Assembly: GCF_001422245.1 (NCBI RefSeq)
Contig: NZ_LMMM01000007.1
Span: forward strand, 159,869-223,868
DNA: 64,000 bases
Direction: 5' to 3'
From: Rhizobium sp. Leaf262
GTDB lineage: Bacteria > Pseudomonadota > Alphaproteobacteria > Rhizobiales > Rhizobiaceae
Positions 27,869 through 38,787 of the stretch are shown here, one piece after another; the stretch's first letter is position 1, and each line of letters opens with the position of its first letter. Both the position numbers and the translations under genes were made by a program. Below the pieces are notes generated by a model. That model was given only the letters and a program-made list of their open reading frames with translations, had not been told where the DNA came from and searched no databases.

Positions 27869-28765
27869 ATGCTATCGCGAACTCTGCTCCTGACTGCTGC
27901 CATCCCTGCCCTCATTGCCTACGCCTCACCCGTTTCCGCTGCGCAGTTGAAGACCGTCGCATCCTTCACCGTGCTTGCGGATGTGGTCAAACAGGTGGGT
28001 GGCAACCATGTTACCGTCACCAGCCTGGTCAAGCCGGATGGCGACCCGCATGAGTTCGAGCCATCACCTTCAGATGCCAAGAACCTGAAGGCCGCAGATG
28101 TCGTATTCGTCAGTGGTCTTGGTCTCGAAGGCTGGATGGATCGTCTGATTTCCGCATCGGGCTATAAGGGAACCCCGGTCACGGTCTCGCAGGGCATCAA
28201 GACCCGCGAGATGGACGAGGACGGGAAAACCGTAACCGATCCGCATGTCTGGAACAGCCCGGTCAACGTCAAGATCTGGGTGGAAAACGTCGAAACCGCC
28301 CTTGCAGCCGCCGATCCCGCCGACAAGGATGATTTCAAAGCCAATGCGCAGGCCTATCTGAAGAAACTCGACGATCTCAACAGCTTTGCCCATGCCAAGT
28401 TCGATTCCATTCCGGAAGACCGCCGCAAGGTGCTGACGAGCCACGATGCCTTCGGCTATTTCGGGCGCGAGTACAAGATAACGTTCCTTTCTCCGCTTGG
28501 CGTTTCCACCGAAACAGAGGCGTCAGCCGGCGATGTCGCCAAGCTGATCGAACAGATCAAGACGGAACATGTGAAGACCTATTTCTTCGAAAATTCCAAC
28601 GATCCGCGTCTGGTTAAACAGGTGGCAAAGGCCACGGGCGCACAGCCCGGTGGCGAGCTCTATGTCGAGTCTCTTTCCAAGGCCAAGGGACCTGCACCGA
28701 CCTATGAAAAGATGTTCCGATACAATATAGAGCAGATTGCAGCAGCAATCACCAAGTCCAGCTGA
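27869..28765 (+). CDS. Metal-binding periplasmic protein of the zinc-type ABC transporter (TroA/AztC-like)
   Basis: A 298-aa cluster A-I solute-binding protein with a signal peptide (about 1-24, VSAAQ). Expected metal ligands are H61 (GDPHEFEPS), H126 (TDPHVWNSP), H192 (TSHDAFGYF) and an acidic residue at E266 (GELYVESLS), where relatives usually have Asp. Spacings 61-126-192 equal those of TroA. It lacks the His-rich loop of ZnuA between ligands one and two, so it resembles TroA/AztC. Three histidines plus one acidic ligand favours zinc over manganese. GGAG precedes the ATG. No AztD chaperone gene follows. Confidence 0.92.
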   Translation: MLSRTLLLTAAIPALIAYASPVSAAQLKTVASFTVLADVVKQVGGNHVTVTSLVKPDGDPHEFEPSPSDAKNLKAADVVFVSGLGLEGWMDRLISASGYKGTPVTVSQGIKTREMDEDGKTVTDPHVWNSPVNVKIWVENVETALAAADPADKDDFKANAQAYLKKLDDLNSFAHAKFDSIPEDRRKVLTSHDAFGYFGREYKITFLSPLGVSTETEASAGDVAKLIEQIKTEHVKTYFFENSNDPRLVKQVAKATGAQPGGELYVESLSKAKGPAPTYEKMFRYNIEQIAAAITKSS

Positions 28766-28783
28766 CGCATCGAGGGTCTGGAC

Positions 28784-28812
28784 GGTCTACGGCGGTCGTT
28801 CCGCCGCAGACC
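28784..28812. terminator. Hairpin between convergent genes
   Basis: Stem GGTCT..GGCGG / CCGCC..AGACC with a 2+2 internal loop and a 5-base apex, placed between the metal-binding protein gene (ends 28765) and the convergent Dabb gene (ends 28817). There is no long T run. Confidence 0.55.
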
Positions 28813-28816
28813 GCTA

Positions 28817-29125
28817 TCATGTAGCCATATCGAAAACGAGCAGTCCTGCCGCTCCGCCATCGGTCAGACCGATCAACCGCTCGCCGACGTCGATATGTTG
28901 CGGATGCGCAAGATATTCGTCACGCGCCTCGATGCTGTCAAGCGTGACGATAAAACCGTCGAGAAAGCCACCGTTCAGCCCTTCGGACGAAACATTCTGC
29001 CCGCATTTGACGTCGATGATGCCGGGGATGACATCCTTGAGCGCGGTGATCGCCTCGTAAATCGCCAGTTTTTCAGAGCTGGCCGTTGCGGATTTGAAGC
29101 GCACGAAAACGCAATGTGAGATCAT
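28817..29125 (-). CDS. Dabb (stress-responsive alpha/beta barrel) domain protein
   Basis: A 102-aa small ferredoxin-fold protein: opening strand ISHCVFVRFKSA, central PGIIDVKCGQN and GFIVTLDSIEARDEYLAHPQH, typical of the Dabb domain. Members are homodimers; some are enzymes acting on polyketide-like substrates, most are unassigned. GAGGG lies upstream of the ATG. It appears monocistronic, convergent with the metal transporter operon. Confidence 0.88.
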   Translation of the reverse strand: MISHCVFVRFKSATASSEKLAIYEAITALKDVIPGIIDVKCGQNVSSEGLNGGFLDGFIVTLDSIEARDEYLAHPQHIDVGERLIGLTDGGAAGLLVFDMAT

Positions 29126-29212
29126 TGGGGGTCCCTCTTCCTGATTATTTTATTGTTCAGTGATAGTTAGGCTAGCCGGTACGATCCGCAACCCCAGTAA
29201 AACACCTGTCTG

Positions 29213-29653
29213 TTACCGCCGTTTGAACGGCTCCATGCCCTTGCGCGCAAGTTCGTCGGCGCGTTCGTTTTCGGGGTGTCCGGCATGGCCCTTGACCCAG
29301 TGCAGGGTGACCTTGTGGCGTTCACGCGCCAGTTCCAGTGCCTGCCAGAGCTCGACATTCTTCACCGGCTTGTTTTCGGCGGTCTTCCAGCCTTTTTTCT
29401 TCCAGCCGAAAATCCACTTGGTGATGCCGTCCTTCACATAGGCGCTGTCGGTGTAGAGATCGACCTCGCAGGGCAATTTCAGGGCGTTGAGCGATGAGAT
29501 GGCCGCCATCAACTCCATGCGGTTGTTGGTAGTTTCGGCCTCACCGCCGCAGAGTTCCTTTTCGGTTTCGCCGTAACGAAGGACCGCGCCCCAGCCGCCC
29601 GGCCCCGGATTGCCCGAGCAGGCGCCATCGGTGAAAATATCGACATGCTTCAT
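29213..29653 (-). CDS. rnhA: Ribonuclease HI
   Basis: Degrades RNA in RNA-DNA hybrids (146 aa). Catalytic residues are D9, E47, D69 and D133 with H123 in KGHAGHPEN, the same layout as E. coli RNase HI. The basic handle WKKKGWKT is present. Its ATG overlaps the thrB stop by 4 bases (ATGA), placing it last in ispH-thrB-rnhA, an arrangement typical of Rhizobiales. Confidence 0.97.
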   Translation of the reverse strand: MKHVDIFTDGACSGNPGPGGWGAVLRYGETEKELCGGEAETTNNRMELMAAISSLNALKLPCEVDLYTDSAYVKDGITKWIFGWKKKGWKTAENKPVKNVELWQALELARERHKVTLHWVKGHAGHPENERADELARKGMEPFKRR

Positions 29654-30618
29654 GGTGCGGTCAATCCATACTCGGCAACATTGCTGACGCCACGGTGGAA
29701 ACGCAGCTTGCGCAGATATTCCAGCGGGTCCTTCTTGACCACCAGCGCCCCCTCCGGAGTCGTCAGCCAGTCATAGAGACGCGTGAGGAAAAAGCGTAGC
29801 GCCGAACCGCGCGCCAGAAGTGGCAGCGCATCGAGCTCGGCTTCGCTCATGGGCCGCACGGACTGATAACCTTCCAGCAGCGCCTTGCCTTTGGTTACGT
29901 TGTAGGAACCGTCTTTTTCAAAGCACCAGGCATTGAGGCAGATCGACACGTCATAGGCCAGAAAATCATTGCAGGCGAAGTAGAAGTCAATCAGGCCGGA
30001 CAGCTCGTCGCCAAGGAAAAAGACGTTGTCCTGAAACAGATCGGCATGGATGACGCCAGCTGGCAAATTCTTCGGCCAGTGAGCGGCGAGATCATCGAGA
30101 TCGGCGCGGATTTCCTGCTGCAATCCCTTCTCGACCTCGTCGGCGCGGGCTTCGGATTTATCCCACAGCACCTTCCAACCCTCGACGGAGAGCGCGTTCG
30201 GGCGCTTGAGTTCGAAGCCTTCACCCGCGACATGCATGGCGGCCAGCGCCTTGCCAACTTCCCGGCAATGGCGGGCCTCTGGCTTGCGCAGCCACATGCC
30301 TTCCAGAAACGAGATGAGCGCGGCAGGTCGACCTGAAAGCTCACCCAGCAATTCACCGTCATGGCGCGGCAATGGCAAAGGACAAGACAGGCCCTTTGCG
30401 AACAAGTGCTGTTTCAGGCCCAGAAAGAATGGCAGGTCCGATTTCTCGACGCGCTTTTCATACAGCGTGAGGATCAGCGGGTCTTTCGTGGTGTGCAGCA
30501 GGAAATTGGTGTTTTCGACACCCTCGGCAATGCCCTTATAGGAGGTCAGCTCACCGACATCATATTGCGTGAGAAAATGCTTCAGATCGTCTTCGCTGAT
30601 ATCGGTGTAGACTGCCAA
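29650..30618 (-). CDS. thrB: Homoserine kinase, type II (ThrB)
   Basis: Phosphorylates homoserine in threonine synthesis (322 aa). This is the aminoglycoside-phosphotransferase-fold form found in alphaproteobacteria and pseudomonads, not the GHMP form of enterobacteria. Landmarks are the N-terminal [15 protein letters not shown], the catalytic loop [14 protein letters not shown] (H, D, N) and the metal-binding [16 protein letters not shown]. It works upstream of threonine synthase (15946). It lies 39 bases after ispH and overlaps rnhA by 4 bases. Confidence 0.96.
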   Translation of the reverse strand: MAVYTDISEDDLKHFLTQYDVGELTSYKGIAEGVENTNFLLHTTKDPLILTLYEKRVEKSDLPFFLGLKQHLFAKGLSCPLPLPRHDGELLGELSGRPAALISFLEGMWLRKPEARHCREVGKALAAMHVAGEGFELKRPNALSVEGWKVLWDKSEARADEVEKGLQQEIRADLDDLAAHWPKNLPAGVIHADLFQDNVFFLGDELSGLIDFYFACNDFLAYDVSICLNAWCFEKDGSYNVTKGKALLEGYQSVRPMSEAELDALPLLARGSALRFFLTRLYDWLTTPEGALVVKKDPLEYLRKLRFHRGVSNVAEYGLTAP

Positions 30619-30657
30619 TTTATGATCTCTTGTGCGGGGAAAACGGGATGGGAGAAC

Positions 30658-31704
30658 TCAAACCGCAGGTGCTGGTTTCGGCGGCAGGGCATCGCTGGCG
30701 GTGCCATTGACGAAGGCCATGTCCTGCGTCGTCAGTTCGATATCGCGCAATTCACGATTGACGAGGAAATGCTCTGTCTCTTCCACCGTTACGGCCAGAT
30801 CGAGCGTCGTCTCGTAACGCGCCTTGAAGGCCTGGATAATCTCGTCGACGATGACCTCTGGAGCAGAGGCACCGGCAGAAAGGCCGACCGTCTGCACGTC
30901 GCCGATCTCGTTCCAGTCTATTTCAGCGGCGCGCTGCACCAGCACGGAGCGTTTGGCACCAGCGCGCAGCGCCACTTCCACCAACCGCTTGGAGTTGGAA
31001 GAGTTCGGCGCACCGACGACGATGAAGAGATCGCAACCCGGCGCTGCCTGTTTGACCGCATCCTGCCGGTTGGTGGTGGCGTAACAGATGCTGTCTGCTG
31101 CAGGTGCCTGCATGGCCGGAAAACGTTCCTGAAGCTTGGCAATGACGCCAGCCGTATCATCCACCGAAAGGGTCGTCTGCGTGACGAAGCCGAGATTTTC
31201 GGTATCTGCAGGCTGATACTGGGCTGCATCCTCAACCGTTTCGACCAGCGACACGGAACCCTCTGGCAGTTGGCCCATGGTGCCGATGACTTCGGGATGG
31301 CCCGCATGGCCGATCAGCACGACGTGGCGACCCAAACGCTGGTGGCGCATGGCCTGCTTGTGAACCTTGGAGACCAATGGGCAGGTCGCATCCAGATAAA
31401 ACAGGTTTCTGGCCTGCGCATCTTCTGGAACGGATTTCGGCACGCCATGGGCGGAAAAGACCACCGGCTGCTGGCGATGTTCGGCGGGAATTTCGTTCAG
31501 TTCTTCGACGAAAATCGCGCCTTTGGCCTCGAGACCCTCGACGACATAACGGTTATGGACGATTTCGTGGCGCACATAGACGGGGGCGCCATAGGCTTTC
31601 AAGGCCAGCACGACGATCTGGATGGCGCGATCGACACCGGCGCAGAAGCCGCGCGGGCCACAGAGCCTGATGGTCAGAGGTGGTTTGGAAACGGCGATAT
31701 TCAT
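30658..31704 (-). CDS. ispH: 4-hydroxy-3-methylbut-2-enyl diphosphate reductase IspH
   Basis: Final enzyme of the MEP isoprenoid pathway (348 aa), reducing HMBPP to IPP and DMAPP. The three [4Fe-4S] ligands are C21 (GPRGFCAGV), C108 (LDATCPLV) and C207 ([10 protein letters not shown]). Substrate-binding blocks include [17 protein letters not shown], the TQTTLS segment and GAPNSSNS. The other MEP gene in the window is dxs at 58907. It follows the SURF1 gene by 24 bases and is followed by thrB, so it probably belongs to one long transcript. Confidence 0.97.
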   Translation of the reverse strand: MNIAVSKPPLTIRLCGPRGFCAGVDRAIQIVVLALKAYGAPVYVRHEIVHNRYVVEGLEAKGAIFVEELNEIPAEHRQQPVVFSAHGVPKSVPEDAQARNLFYLDATCPLVSKVHKQAMRHQRLGRHVVLIGHAGHPEVIGTMGQLPEGSVSLVETVEDAAQYQPADTENLGFVTQTTLSVDDTAGVIAKLQERFPAMQAPAADSICYATTNRQDAVKQAAPGCDLFIVVGAPNSSNSKRLVEVALRAGAKRSVLVQRAAEIDWNEIGDVQTVGLSAGASAPEVIVDEIIQAFKARYETTLDLAVTVEETEHFLVNRELRDIELTTQDMAFVNGTASDALPPKPAPAV

Positions 31705-31728
31705 TCCTTCTCCTTCAGCCTCCCTGCG

Positions 31729-32481
31729 TCATTTCCTGGAATTTCTTACGCCCCGGACATAGGCAAAACCGACCACGATGACAAGAGCGAGCGCCAGTCC
31801 GTACCATGTAATCGCATATTGAAGGTGATTATTCGGCAGATCGATCAGCGTCACGCCACCCTTTGGCCAGCCGCCGGGATTGGGTGCGGCGTTGGCATCC
31901 ACGAAAAACGGAACGAGTTCAGCCGGTGGAATAGCGGCGCGTCTGGCCATGGCCGACCAGTCTTTCCAGTAATAGATGTTCTTCGTCAGATCGTTTTCCG
32001 GCAGCAGGCTGGACGGCTTGGCTGAAAGCCGCGCCCGTGCGAGACCTTCCACCGAAACGACGCCGCCCACGTCTCCCGCCTGACGTTTCGACAGCTCTTT
32101 CAGGTCGTAGGGCACGAAGCCACGATTGACGAAAATGGCGCGACCATCGCTCAGGCGCAGGGGCGTATAGATGTAATAGCCGGTTTGCCCCTCGAAGGTC
32201 GCGAAGAAATGCTGCTCTTTCGTATGGTCGTAGGTGCCGGAAAGCGAGACAGTGCGGTATTCGATGTCACCACCGGATGCCGCCAGCGCTTCGATATCCG
32301 CAAGAGGTGCGGGCGCAGCGTGGATACGGTGCTGGATATCGGACAGAAGCGCCTCTTTCCAGTACATGCGCTTGACCTGCCACGTGCCGAGCGAAACCAG
32401 AATGATGAGGGCAAGCAGGACGAGCGGGGCTGCAAACCACAGGCCGCGATGCGAAGGCTTGGCAAGCGCGCTATCAGTCAC
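31729..32481 (-). CDS. SURF1 family cytochrome oxidase biogenesis protein
   Basis: A 250-aa membrane protein with two TM helices, one near the N-terminus (LWFAAPLVLLALIILVSLGTW in parts) and one near the C-terminus (YAITWYGLALALVIVVGFAYVR in parts), enclosing a periplasmic domain. SURF1 proteins deliver heme a to cytochrome c oxidase. Landmarks are the early LGTWQVKR, the GYYIYTPLRLSDGRAIFVNRGFVP region and the late NNHLQYAITWYGLA. The GTG at 32481 overlaps the DUF983 stop by 8 bases and has AGGCAGG upstream; an ATG at 32505 is the alternative start. It sits near the oxidase genes it serves. Confidence 0.9.
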   Translation of the reverse strand: MTDSALAKPSHRGLWFAAPLVLLALIILVSLGTWQVKRMYWKEALLSDIQHRIHAAPAPLADIEALAASGGDIEYRTVSLSGTYDHTKEQHFFATFEGQTGYYIYTPLRLSDGRAIFVNRGFVPYDLKELSKRQAGDVGGVVSVEGLARARLSAKPSSLLPENDLTKNIYYWKDWSAMARRAAIPPAELVPFFVDANAAPNPGGWPKGGVTLIDLPNNHLQYAITWYGLALALVIVVGFAYVRGVRNSRK

Positions 32482-32857
32482 GATCAAGCCTGCCTTCACT
32501 GGCATTGTTGCGATATTGCAGAGCGATCATGATGCCCTTCATTTTCTTGAGCAGAACGAGCGAAAGGATAATGGCCGTTGGAATCCAGATCAAGGCATGC
32601 AGCCAGACGGGCGGCGCAAAGCGCGCGTCGAACCACAGCGCCATGCCGATGATGAGAAAGCCGACGATCAGCATGACGAAAACGGCGGGTCCCTCGCCCG
32701 CATCCGCAAAGGCGTAGTCCAGACCGCAGGCGCTGCACCTGGGTTTCAGCTTCAGAAAACCGTCGAACAGCCGTCCATGGCCGCAGCGCGGGCAACAGCC
32801 GCGCAGACCGACTTTGACCGGGTCTACCGGGGGAAACGTTTCGCCGTCCTGCGTCAT
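32474..32857 (-). CDS. DUF983 membrane protein
   Basis: A 127-aa protein with an N-terminal zinc ribbon (CCPRCGHGRLF and CSACGLDY) followed by two TM helices (about 60-82 and 88-110). DUF983 is regularly found in alphaproteobacterial oxidase loci between ctaE and SURF1, suggesting a role in oxidase assembly, but the mechanism is not known. GAGG lies 6 nt before the ATG. A strong terminator sits just upstream, so it probably has its own promoter with SURF1. Confidence 0.9.
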   Translation of the reverse strand: MTQDGETFPPVDPVKVGLRGCCPRCGHGRLFDGFLKLKPRCSACGLDYAFADAGEGPAVFVMLIVGFLIIGMALWFDARFAPPVWLHALIWIPTAIILSLVLLKKMKGIMIALQYRNNASEGRLDRD

Positions 32858-32896
32858 CGAAACCTCGTCGTTTGGCCTATAGGGTCCGCAGAAAAA

Positions 32897-32922
32897 CAAA
32901 GGGCGGCACGCGCCGCCCTTTG
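32897..32922 (-). terminator. Terminator after ctaE
   Basis: Eleven-base perfect stem CAAAGGGCGGC / GCCGCCCTTTG, 4-base loop. Read on the minus strand the stem is followed by TTTTTC. It lies about 20 bases after the ctaE stop and separates the oxidase operon from DUF983-SURF1. Confidence 0.85.
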
Positions 32923-32941
32923 TTCAATCCGTCACGGACTG

Positions 32942-33817
32942 TCAATGTGCCAGCGGTGCGCCCCAGCCACCCCAGACATAGATAGCGAAGAAGAGGAACA
33001 GCCAGACAACGTCAACGAAGTGCCAGTACCAGGCGGCGGCCTCGAAAGCGAAGTGACGCTGGGGCGAAAAGTCGCCCTTCATGGCGCGCAGCAGGCAAAT
33101 GAGCAGGAACACCGTGCCCACGAAGACGTGGAAGCCGTGGAAGCCCGTCGCCATGAAGAAGGTGGCACCGTAGATCGAATTCTTGAAGTCGAACGGCGCG
33201 TGAACGTATTCGTAAACCTGCACGAAGGAGAAGAATGCGCCAAGCGCCACCGTCAGGGCCAGACCGTTGATGAGGCCCTTGCGATCATTGTGCAGCAGGG
33301 CGTGGTGCGCCCAGGTGACACAGGTGCCCGACAGCAGCAGGATGACGGTGTTGTAGAGCGGCAGATGCCATGGATCGAGAACCTCGATGCCCTTGGGCGG
33401 CCATTGCCCACCAGTGAACTCGACACGCGACGCCTGAATGGCTTCATGCGGATAGAGGCTGGCATCGAAATAGGCCCAGAACCATGCCACGAAGAACATG
33501 ACTTCCGACGCGATGAACATGATCATGCCGTAGCGCAGATGCAGCGAGACGACGGGCGTATGGTGCCCTTCATGTCCTTCCTTCACCGTATCGGCCCACC
33601 AGGCGTACATGACGTAAAGCACGATGGCCACGCCGATATAGAACAGCCACGGATGCGCCCATTCCAGCCCGAACAGCTTCAAGGAGCCGCCATTCAGGTA
33701 GCGAATGTAGCAGACGCCGCCGAAGGCGAGAAAGAACGCACCGACCGAGGCCATAAGCGGCCATGGGCTGGGGTCTATGATATGGTAGTCATGTTTCTTC
33801 TGATGTGCGTCTGCCAT
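32942..33817 (-). CDS. ctaE: Cytochrome c oxidase subunit III
   Basis: A 291-aa integral membrane subunit of the aa3-type terminal oxidase, with seven TM helices. Landmarks are HDYHIIDPSPWPL, the SEVMFFVAWFWAYFDASL block (helix III, with the conserved Glu), TGFHGFHVFVG and the C-terminal AAWYWHFVDVVWLFLF. The start MADAHQKKHDYH is the conserved N-terminus; a longer frame lacks support. It is the last gene before a strong terminator, and follows ctaG by about 200 bases. Confidence 0.97.
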   Translation of the reverse strand: MADAHQKKHDYHIIDPSPWPLMASVGAFFLAFGGVCYIRYLNGGSLKLFGLEWAHPWLFYIGVAIVLYVMYAWWADTVKEGHEGHHTPVVSLHLRYGMIMFIASEVMFFVAWFWAYFDASLYPHEAIQASRVEFTGGQWPPKGIEVLDPWHLPLYNTVILLLSGTCVTWAHHALLHNDRKGLINGLALTVALGAFFSFVQVYEYVHAPFDFKNSIYGATFFMATGFHGFHVFVGTVFLLICLLRAMKGDFSPQRHFAFEAAAWYWHFVDVVWLFLFFAIYVWGGWGAPLAH

Positions 33818-33903
33818 GTGATCGATCCCCGCAGGCTCTTCCCTAAAGCGCCGCGCATCCGGCAGGACGCGCATCACGCTCTCACTCTCTTCATCTACCC
33901 ATC

Positions 33904-33935
33904 GGGCTGCTGAAATCGTTTCCGATTTGCAGCCC
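33904..33935. other. Long stem-loop between ctaG and ctaE
   Basis: GGGCTGC and GCAGCCC flank AAATCG-TTTC-CGATTT, giving a 13-base stem with a 2-base bulge. There is no T run on either strand. It lies in the roughly 200-base gap between ctaG and ctaE and could limit read-through or protect the ctaE transcript. Confidence 0.55.
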
Positions 33936-34019
33936 AAGCGCTCGTCTCACTCGATACCATGATCTTCATGAAGAAAACCACAGCCACAGCACGACCGGAA
34001 CCGGCCGTGCCTCCCACTC

Positions 34020-34619
34020 TCAAAGTTTCGTCTCTTCACGTTCAGTCTTTACCGGCAAGGACGCAACCGGTTTTTCCGTCTTGGACGGATAAAACGTATA
34101 GGACAGGGTCAATGTATGGATGTTCTTCGTTTCCCGAGCCTTGACGATCTCGGGATCGATAAAGAACACGACAGGCATTTCCAGCGTTTCGCCGGGCTGC
34201 AGCGTCGTTTCCGTAAAGCAGAAACAGTGCACCTTGTTGAAATAAGCTCCGGCTTCCATCGGCGTGACGTTAAAGACGGCGGAGCCCGTCGTTGCGACAG
34301 GCGAACGGTTCGTTGCCTTGAACGTCACCTGGATGGTCTCACCGATCTTCGGCTCCACCTGCCTGTCGACGGGGCGGAAATCCCAGTTGAGACCGGTCGA
34401 TGTGTTGGCATCGAACGTGACCTTCATCGTCTTGTCGAGAATGAGGTCGGAATATTGCTCCACACGCTGGGTGGTGCCGTTATAGCCGGTGACCTGGCAA
34501 AACAGGCGATAAAGCGGGACCGAGGCATAGGCCATGCCGACCATGCCGCAGACGAAAACAAGGCACAGCAAAAGGATCGAACCGTTGCTCGTCCTCTTCG
34601 TGGTCGTTTCTGTTGCCAT
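34020..34619 (-). CDS. ctaG: Cytochrome c oxidase assembly protein CtaG (Cox11)
   Basis: A 199-aa copper chaperone that inserts CuB into oxidase subunit I. One TM anchor (about 14-36, [19 protein letters not shown]) is followed by a periplasmic immunoglobulin-like domain. The copper motif is HCFCF (CxC) in [13 protein letters not shown], and a further cysteine occurs in [15 protein letters not shown]. The tail is charged. It lies in the order ctaB-coxF-ctaG-ctaE, the normal alphaproteobacterial layout. Confidence 0.97.
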   Translation of the reverse strand: MATETTTKRTSNGSILLLCLVFVCGMVGMAYASVPLYRLFCQVTGYNGTTQRVEQYSDLILDKTMKVTFDANTSTGLNWDFRPVDRQVEPKIGETIQVTFKATNRSPVATTGSAVFNVTPMEAGAYFNKVHCFCFTETTLQPGETLEMPVVFFIDPEIVKARETKNIHTLTLSYTFYPSKTEKPVASLPVKTEREETKL

Positions 34620-34647
34620 ATCGCCTCCCCCTCCTGTGCGTCGACGG

Positions 34648-34779
34648 TTAGAAATCGCCGATTTTTATGACGGTGATGATGTAGAAAAGAACGACGAGCG
34701 CGGCCAGCAAAAGACCGAGCGCCACATTGCGGTTTCGTCTCGACCGTTTCTGCGCATCGTTGAGCTTGATGGTTTCCAT
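34648..34779 (-). CDS. CoxF-like small membrane protein
   Basis: A 43-aa protein: charged N-terminus ([18 protein letters not shown]), one TM helix ([20 protein letters not shown], 19-38) and a short KIGDF tail. Its ATG shares one base with the ctaB stop (TAATG), so it is translationally coupled. Position between ctaB and ctaG and size fit the small CoxF proteins of rhizobial oxidase operons. Role in assembly is inferred from context only. Confidence 0.8.
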   Translation of the reverse strand: METIKLNDAQKRSRRNRNVALGLLLAALVVLFYIITVIKIGDF

Positions 34780-35732
34780 TATGCCGCTCCTGCAAACAGC
34801 GTCAGAAACGACGGCGCCAGATGGTCGGCCAGCAGGCCGGAGAAAATGGCGAAGAGATAGAAGACCGAGTAGGCAAACATCTTCTTGGCCTGCATCATGC
34901 GCTCGTCACCATCGGGCATGCGCCGCACCGAGATGGAACAGATGATGAAGATGACGCTGAGAACCGCAGCAAAGATGCCGTAACCCACCCCGGCCAGACC
35001 GGTAAAATAGGGCGCGACCGCAGCAACAGCTGTCAGCACCGCATAGACGATCATCTGGTTCTTGGTAGAACGCTCACCGGCCACATTCGGCATCATGGGG
35101 ATGCCGACGGAACCGTAATCGCGCATCTTGAAGAGGGCAAGCGCCCAGAAATGCGCAGGCGTCCACAAAAAGATGATGAGAAAGAGGATGGTGCTGTCGA
35201 GCGAAATACCGCCGGTAACGCACGCCCAGCCCAGCATGGGCGGGAAAGCGCCAGCGGCCCCGCCGATGACGATGTTCTGCGGCGTCGAGCGCTTCAGCCA
35301 CATCGTATAGACGACGGCGTAGAAGAAAATCGTGAAAGCCAGCAGCCCGGCTGCAAACCAGTTGACCGCAAGACCGAGAATGGCGACCGAAAAGGCCGAC
35401 AGGGTCAGGCCGAAGGCCAGTGCTTCGTTCGGCGCAATGCGGCCCGAGGGAATGGGGCGCTTGGCAGTGCGGGTCATGACAGCATCGATATCGGCGTCGT
35501 ACCACATGTTCAGCGCACCGGATGCACCGGCACCCACGGCGATGCAGAGGATCGCGACCACGGCCAGAACCGGATTGATGGTGCCGGGTGCAAGGACGAG
35601 GCCAGCGAAGCCCGTGAACACCACGAGCGACATGACGCGTGGCTTCAGCAATTCGAAATAATCGCGCGCGCCTGCTTCGGAAAGCACGAGACTATCCATT
35701 TCCAGCGTGTCGCGATTGTCGATAACGGTCAT
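34779..35732 (-). CDS. ctaB: Protoheme IX farnesyltransferase (heme O synthase)
   Basis: A 317-aa UbiA-family polytopic membrane enzyme that adds a farnesyl group to heme b, giving heme o for the aa3 oxidase. Landmarks are the N-terminal [21 protein letters not shown] (in parts), the aspartate-rich [19 protein letters not shown] (prenyl-diphosphate Mg site) and [19 protein letters not shown]. The ATG at 35732 has AGCAGGAA upstream. It follows ctaD by about 120 bases and overlaps coxF by one base. Confidence 0.96.
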   Translation of the reverse strand: MTVIDNRDTLEMDSLVLSEAGARDYFELLKPRVMSLVVFTGFAGLVLAPGTINPVLAVVAILCIAVGAGASGALNMWYDADIDAVMTRTAKRPIPSGRIAPNEALAFGLTLSAFSVAILGLAVNWFAAGLLAFTIFFYAVVYTMWLKRSTPQNIVIGGAAGAFPPMLGWACVTGGISLDSTILFLIIFLWTPAHFWALALFKMRDYGSVGIPMMPNVAGERSTKNQMIVYAVLTAVAAVAPYFTGLAGVGYGIFAAVLSVIFIICSISVRRMPDGDERMMQAKKMFAYSVFYLFAIFSGLLADHLAPSFLTLFAGAA

Positions 35733-35850
35733 TTTTCCTGCTTTCATAGGAAACGCCGCGCATGGTTGCGGCGCTCCTTGGTATCTTTCATCTGAGCGTG
35801 GAACTGACATTTATCATGTCCAGCTCCGATAGACGCCTAGACAAAATGCC

Positions 35851-37557
<1,707 letters not shown>

Positions 37558-37562
37558 TTACC

Positions 37563-38459
37563 TTACTTGGTTTCGTTTTCGGCAACCTGAACGGTGCTTG
37601 GCGCACCATCCACGGAAGCCATGAGCGCCCGGTTCGCACCGCTCAGATCTGAGGCGGCAGCGGCATGCCAGGTGTTGTACTGCTCTTCGGAAACCACCCG
37701 TATGGCGATAGGCATGAAGGCGTGGTCCTTGCCGCAAAGCTCGGAGCACTGGCCGTAATAAAGACCTTCCTTTTCAGGCTTGAACCATGTCTCGTTCAAA
37801 CGGCCCGGCACGGCATCGATCTTGACACCAAAGGCAGGCATGGCGAAGGCGTGAATGACGTCGGTCGGTGCGGCGGTGACCAGCAGGCGCACCGTCTTGC
37901 CAACGGGCACGACCATTTCGTTGTCCACGGCCAGAAGGCGCGGATAACGGGCAACATCCTGCTTGCCAGCGGCGGCGCGATCCGGCTCCTTCAGCATGTA
38001 GCTGTCGAATGCCAGTGCTTCGGCACCCTCGGCGGCCGTGTATTCGTAGTTCCACTGCCACTGCGTGGCGGTCGCCTTCAGCGTCAGATCGGGATTTTCC
38101 GGCTGCGTCAGCTGCGCATTGAGCAGGTTGAACGAGGGAAAGGCCAGGAACATGAGAATGAGGACCGGCGCCAGCGTCCAGACGATCTCGATGGCAGTGT
38201 TGTGGCTCGTCTTGGAAGGTACCGGGTTCTTTGCTGCACGGAACTTCACCGCAACGATAATCAACAATGCCAGCACGAACAGCGTGACCGGAACGATGAA
38301 CCAAAGCGTATATTGTTCGAACCAGCGAATCTCATGCATGATGGGCGTTGCCGCCTCCTGCAATCCCATTTGCCAGTCCCGCGGCTGATCGGCGCGGGCG
38401 CCGACAGCCGTGAGCAGACAGATGGCGCCCACCAAGCTTGCGTAAATCCTGTTAGTCAC
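37563..38459 (-). CDS. ctaC: Cytochrome c oxidase subunit II
   Basis: A 298-aa subunit that accepts electrons from cytochrome c at the binuclear CuA centre. A signal peptide (about 1-23) and two TM helices are followed by a periplasmic cupredoxin domain. CuA ligands are in IHAFAMPAFG (His) and GQCSELCGKDHAFMP (Cys, Glu carbonyl, Cys, His, Met). The aromatic patch TQWQWNYEY marks the electron entry. The start is a GTG with AGAGG upstream. It is the first gene of the oxidase operon, with the promoter in the 328-base gap to ialB. Confidence 0.97.
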   Translation of the reverse strand: MTNRIYASLVGAICLLTAVGARADQPRDWQMGLQEAATPIMHEIRWFEQYTLWFIVPVTLFVLALLIIVAVKFRAAKNPVPSKTSHNTAIEIVWTLAPVLILMFLAFPSFNLLNAQLTQPENPDLTLKATATQWQWNYEYTAAEGAEALAFDSYMLKEPDRAAAGKQDVARYPRLLAVDNEMVVPVGKTVRLLVTAAPTDVIHAFAMPAFGVKIDAVPGRLNETWFKPEKEGLYYGQCSELCGKDHAFMPIAIRVVSEEQYNTWHAAAASDLSGANRALMASVDGAPSTVQVAENETK

Positions 38460-38787
38460 GGTACCTCTCCCTCACGCGCTTGATCATGATCAATCTCAAA
38501 CGCAGAATCCATGCATATAGAGTAGACTTCAAATCATAGTTTGCCCTTCGCCGCAATATCGCCTTGGTTGGCAACCCATGCATTTTTAACGCTAAAGGTT
38601 CCGGTTTCGACAGAGGCGAGAGCCTTAAAACCACAGGGCCGGACGGCTTGCGGTGCCTGAACCCCGAAGCGATCTGCCGGCAAAGTCCTATTTTGGCCGC
38701 ACTCGCTTGGAATTGAGGATTGCGGCTCTTTCCTTGTCCCTGACGGCAAGTCAAAATAGCGGCACTGATTCGAATTCTGAGGTATCC
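38460..38787. other. Divergent promoter region between ctaC and ialB
   Basis: About 328 bases holding both promoters. I see an AT-rich tract near 38510-38545, a repeated ATGCAT-type hexamer (about 38511 and 38579) and GANTC motifs near 38504 and 38767. No gene and no strong hairpin. A frame reading from 38653 into ialB lacks a signal peptide at its start and is not used. Confidence 0.5.

Noticed and set aside
33959-34144. Plus-strand frame between ctaE and ctaG
   Set aside because: It overlaps ctaG on the opposite strand and has no recognisable product or ribosome binding site.
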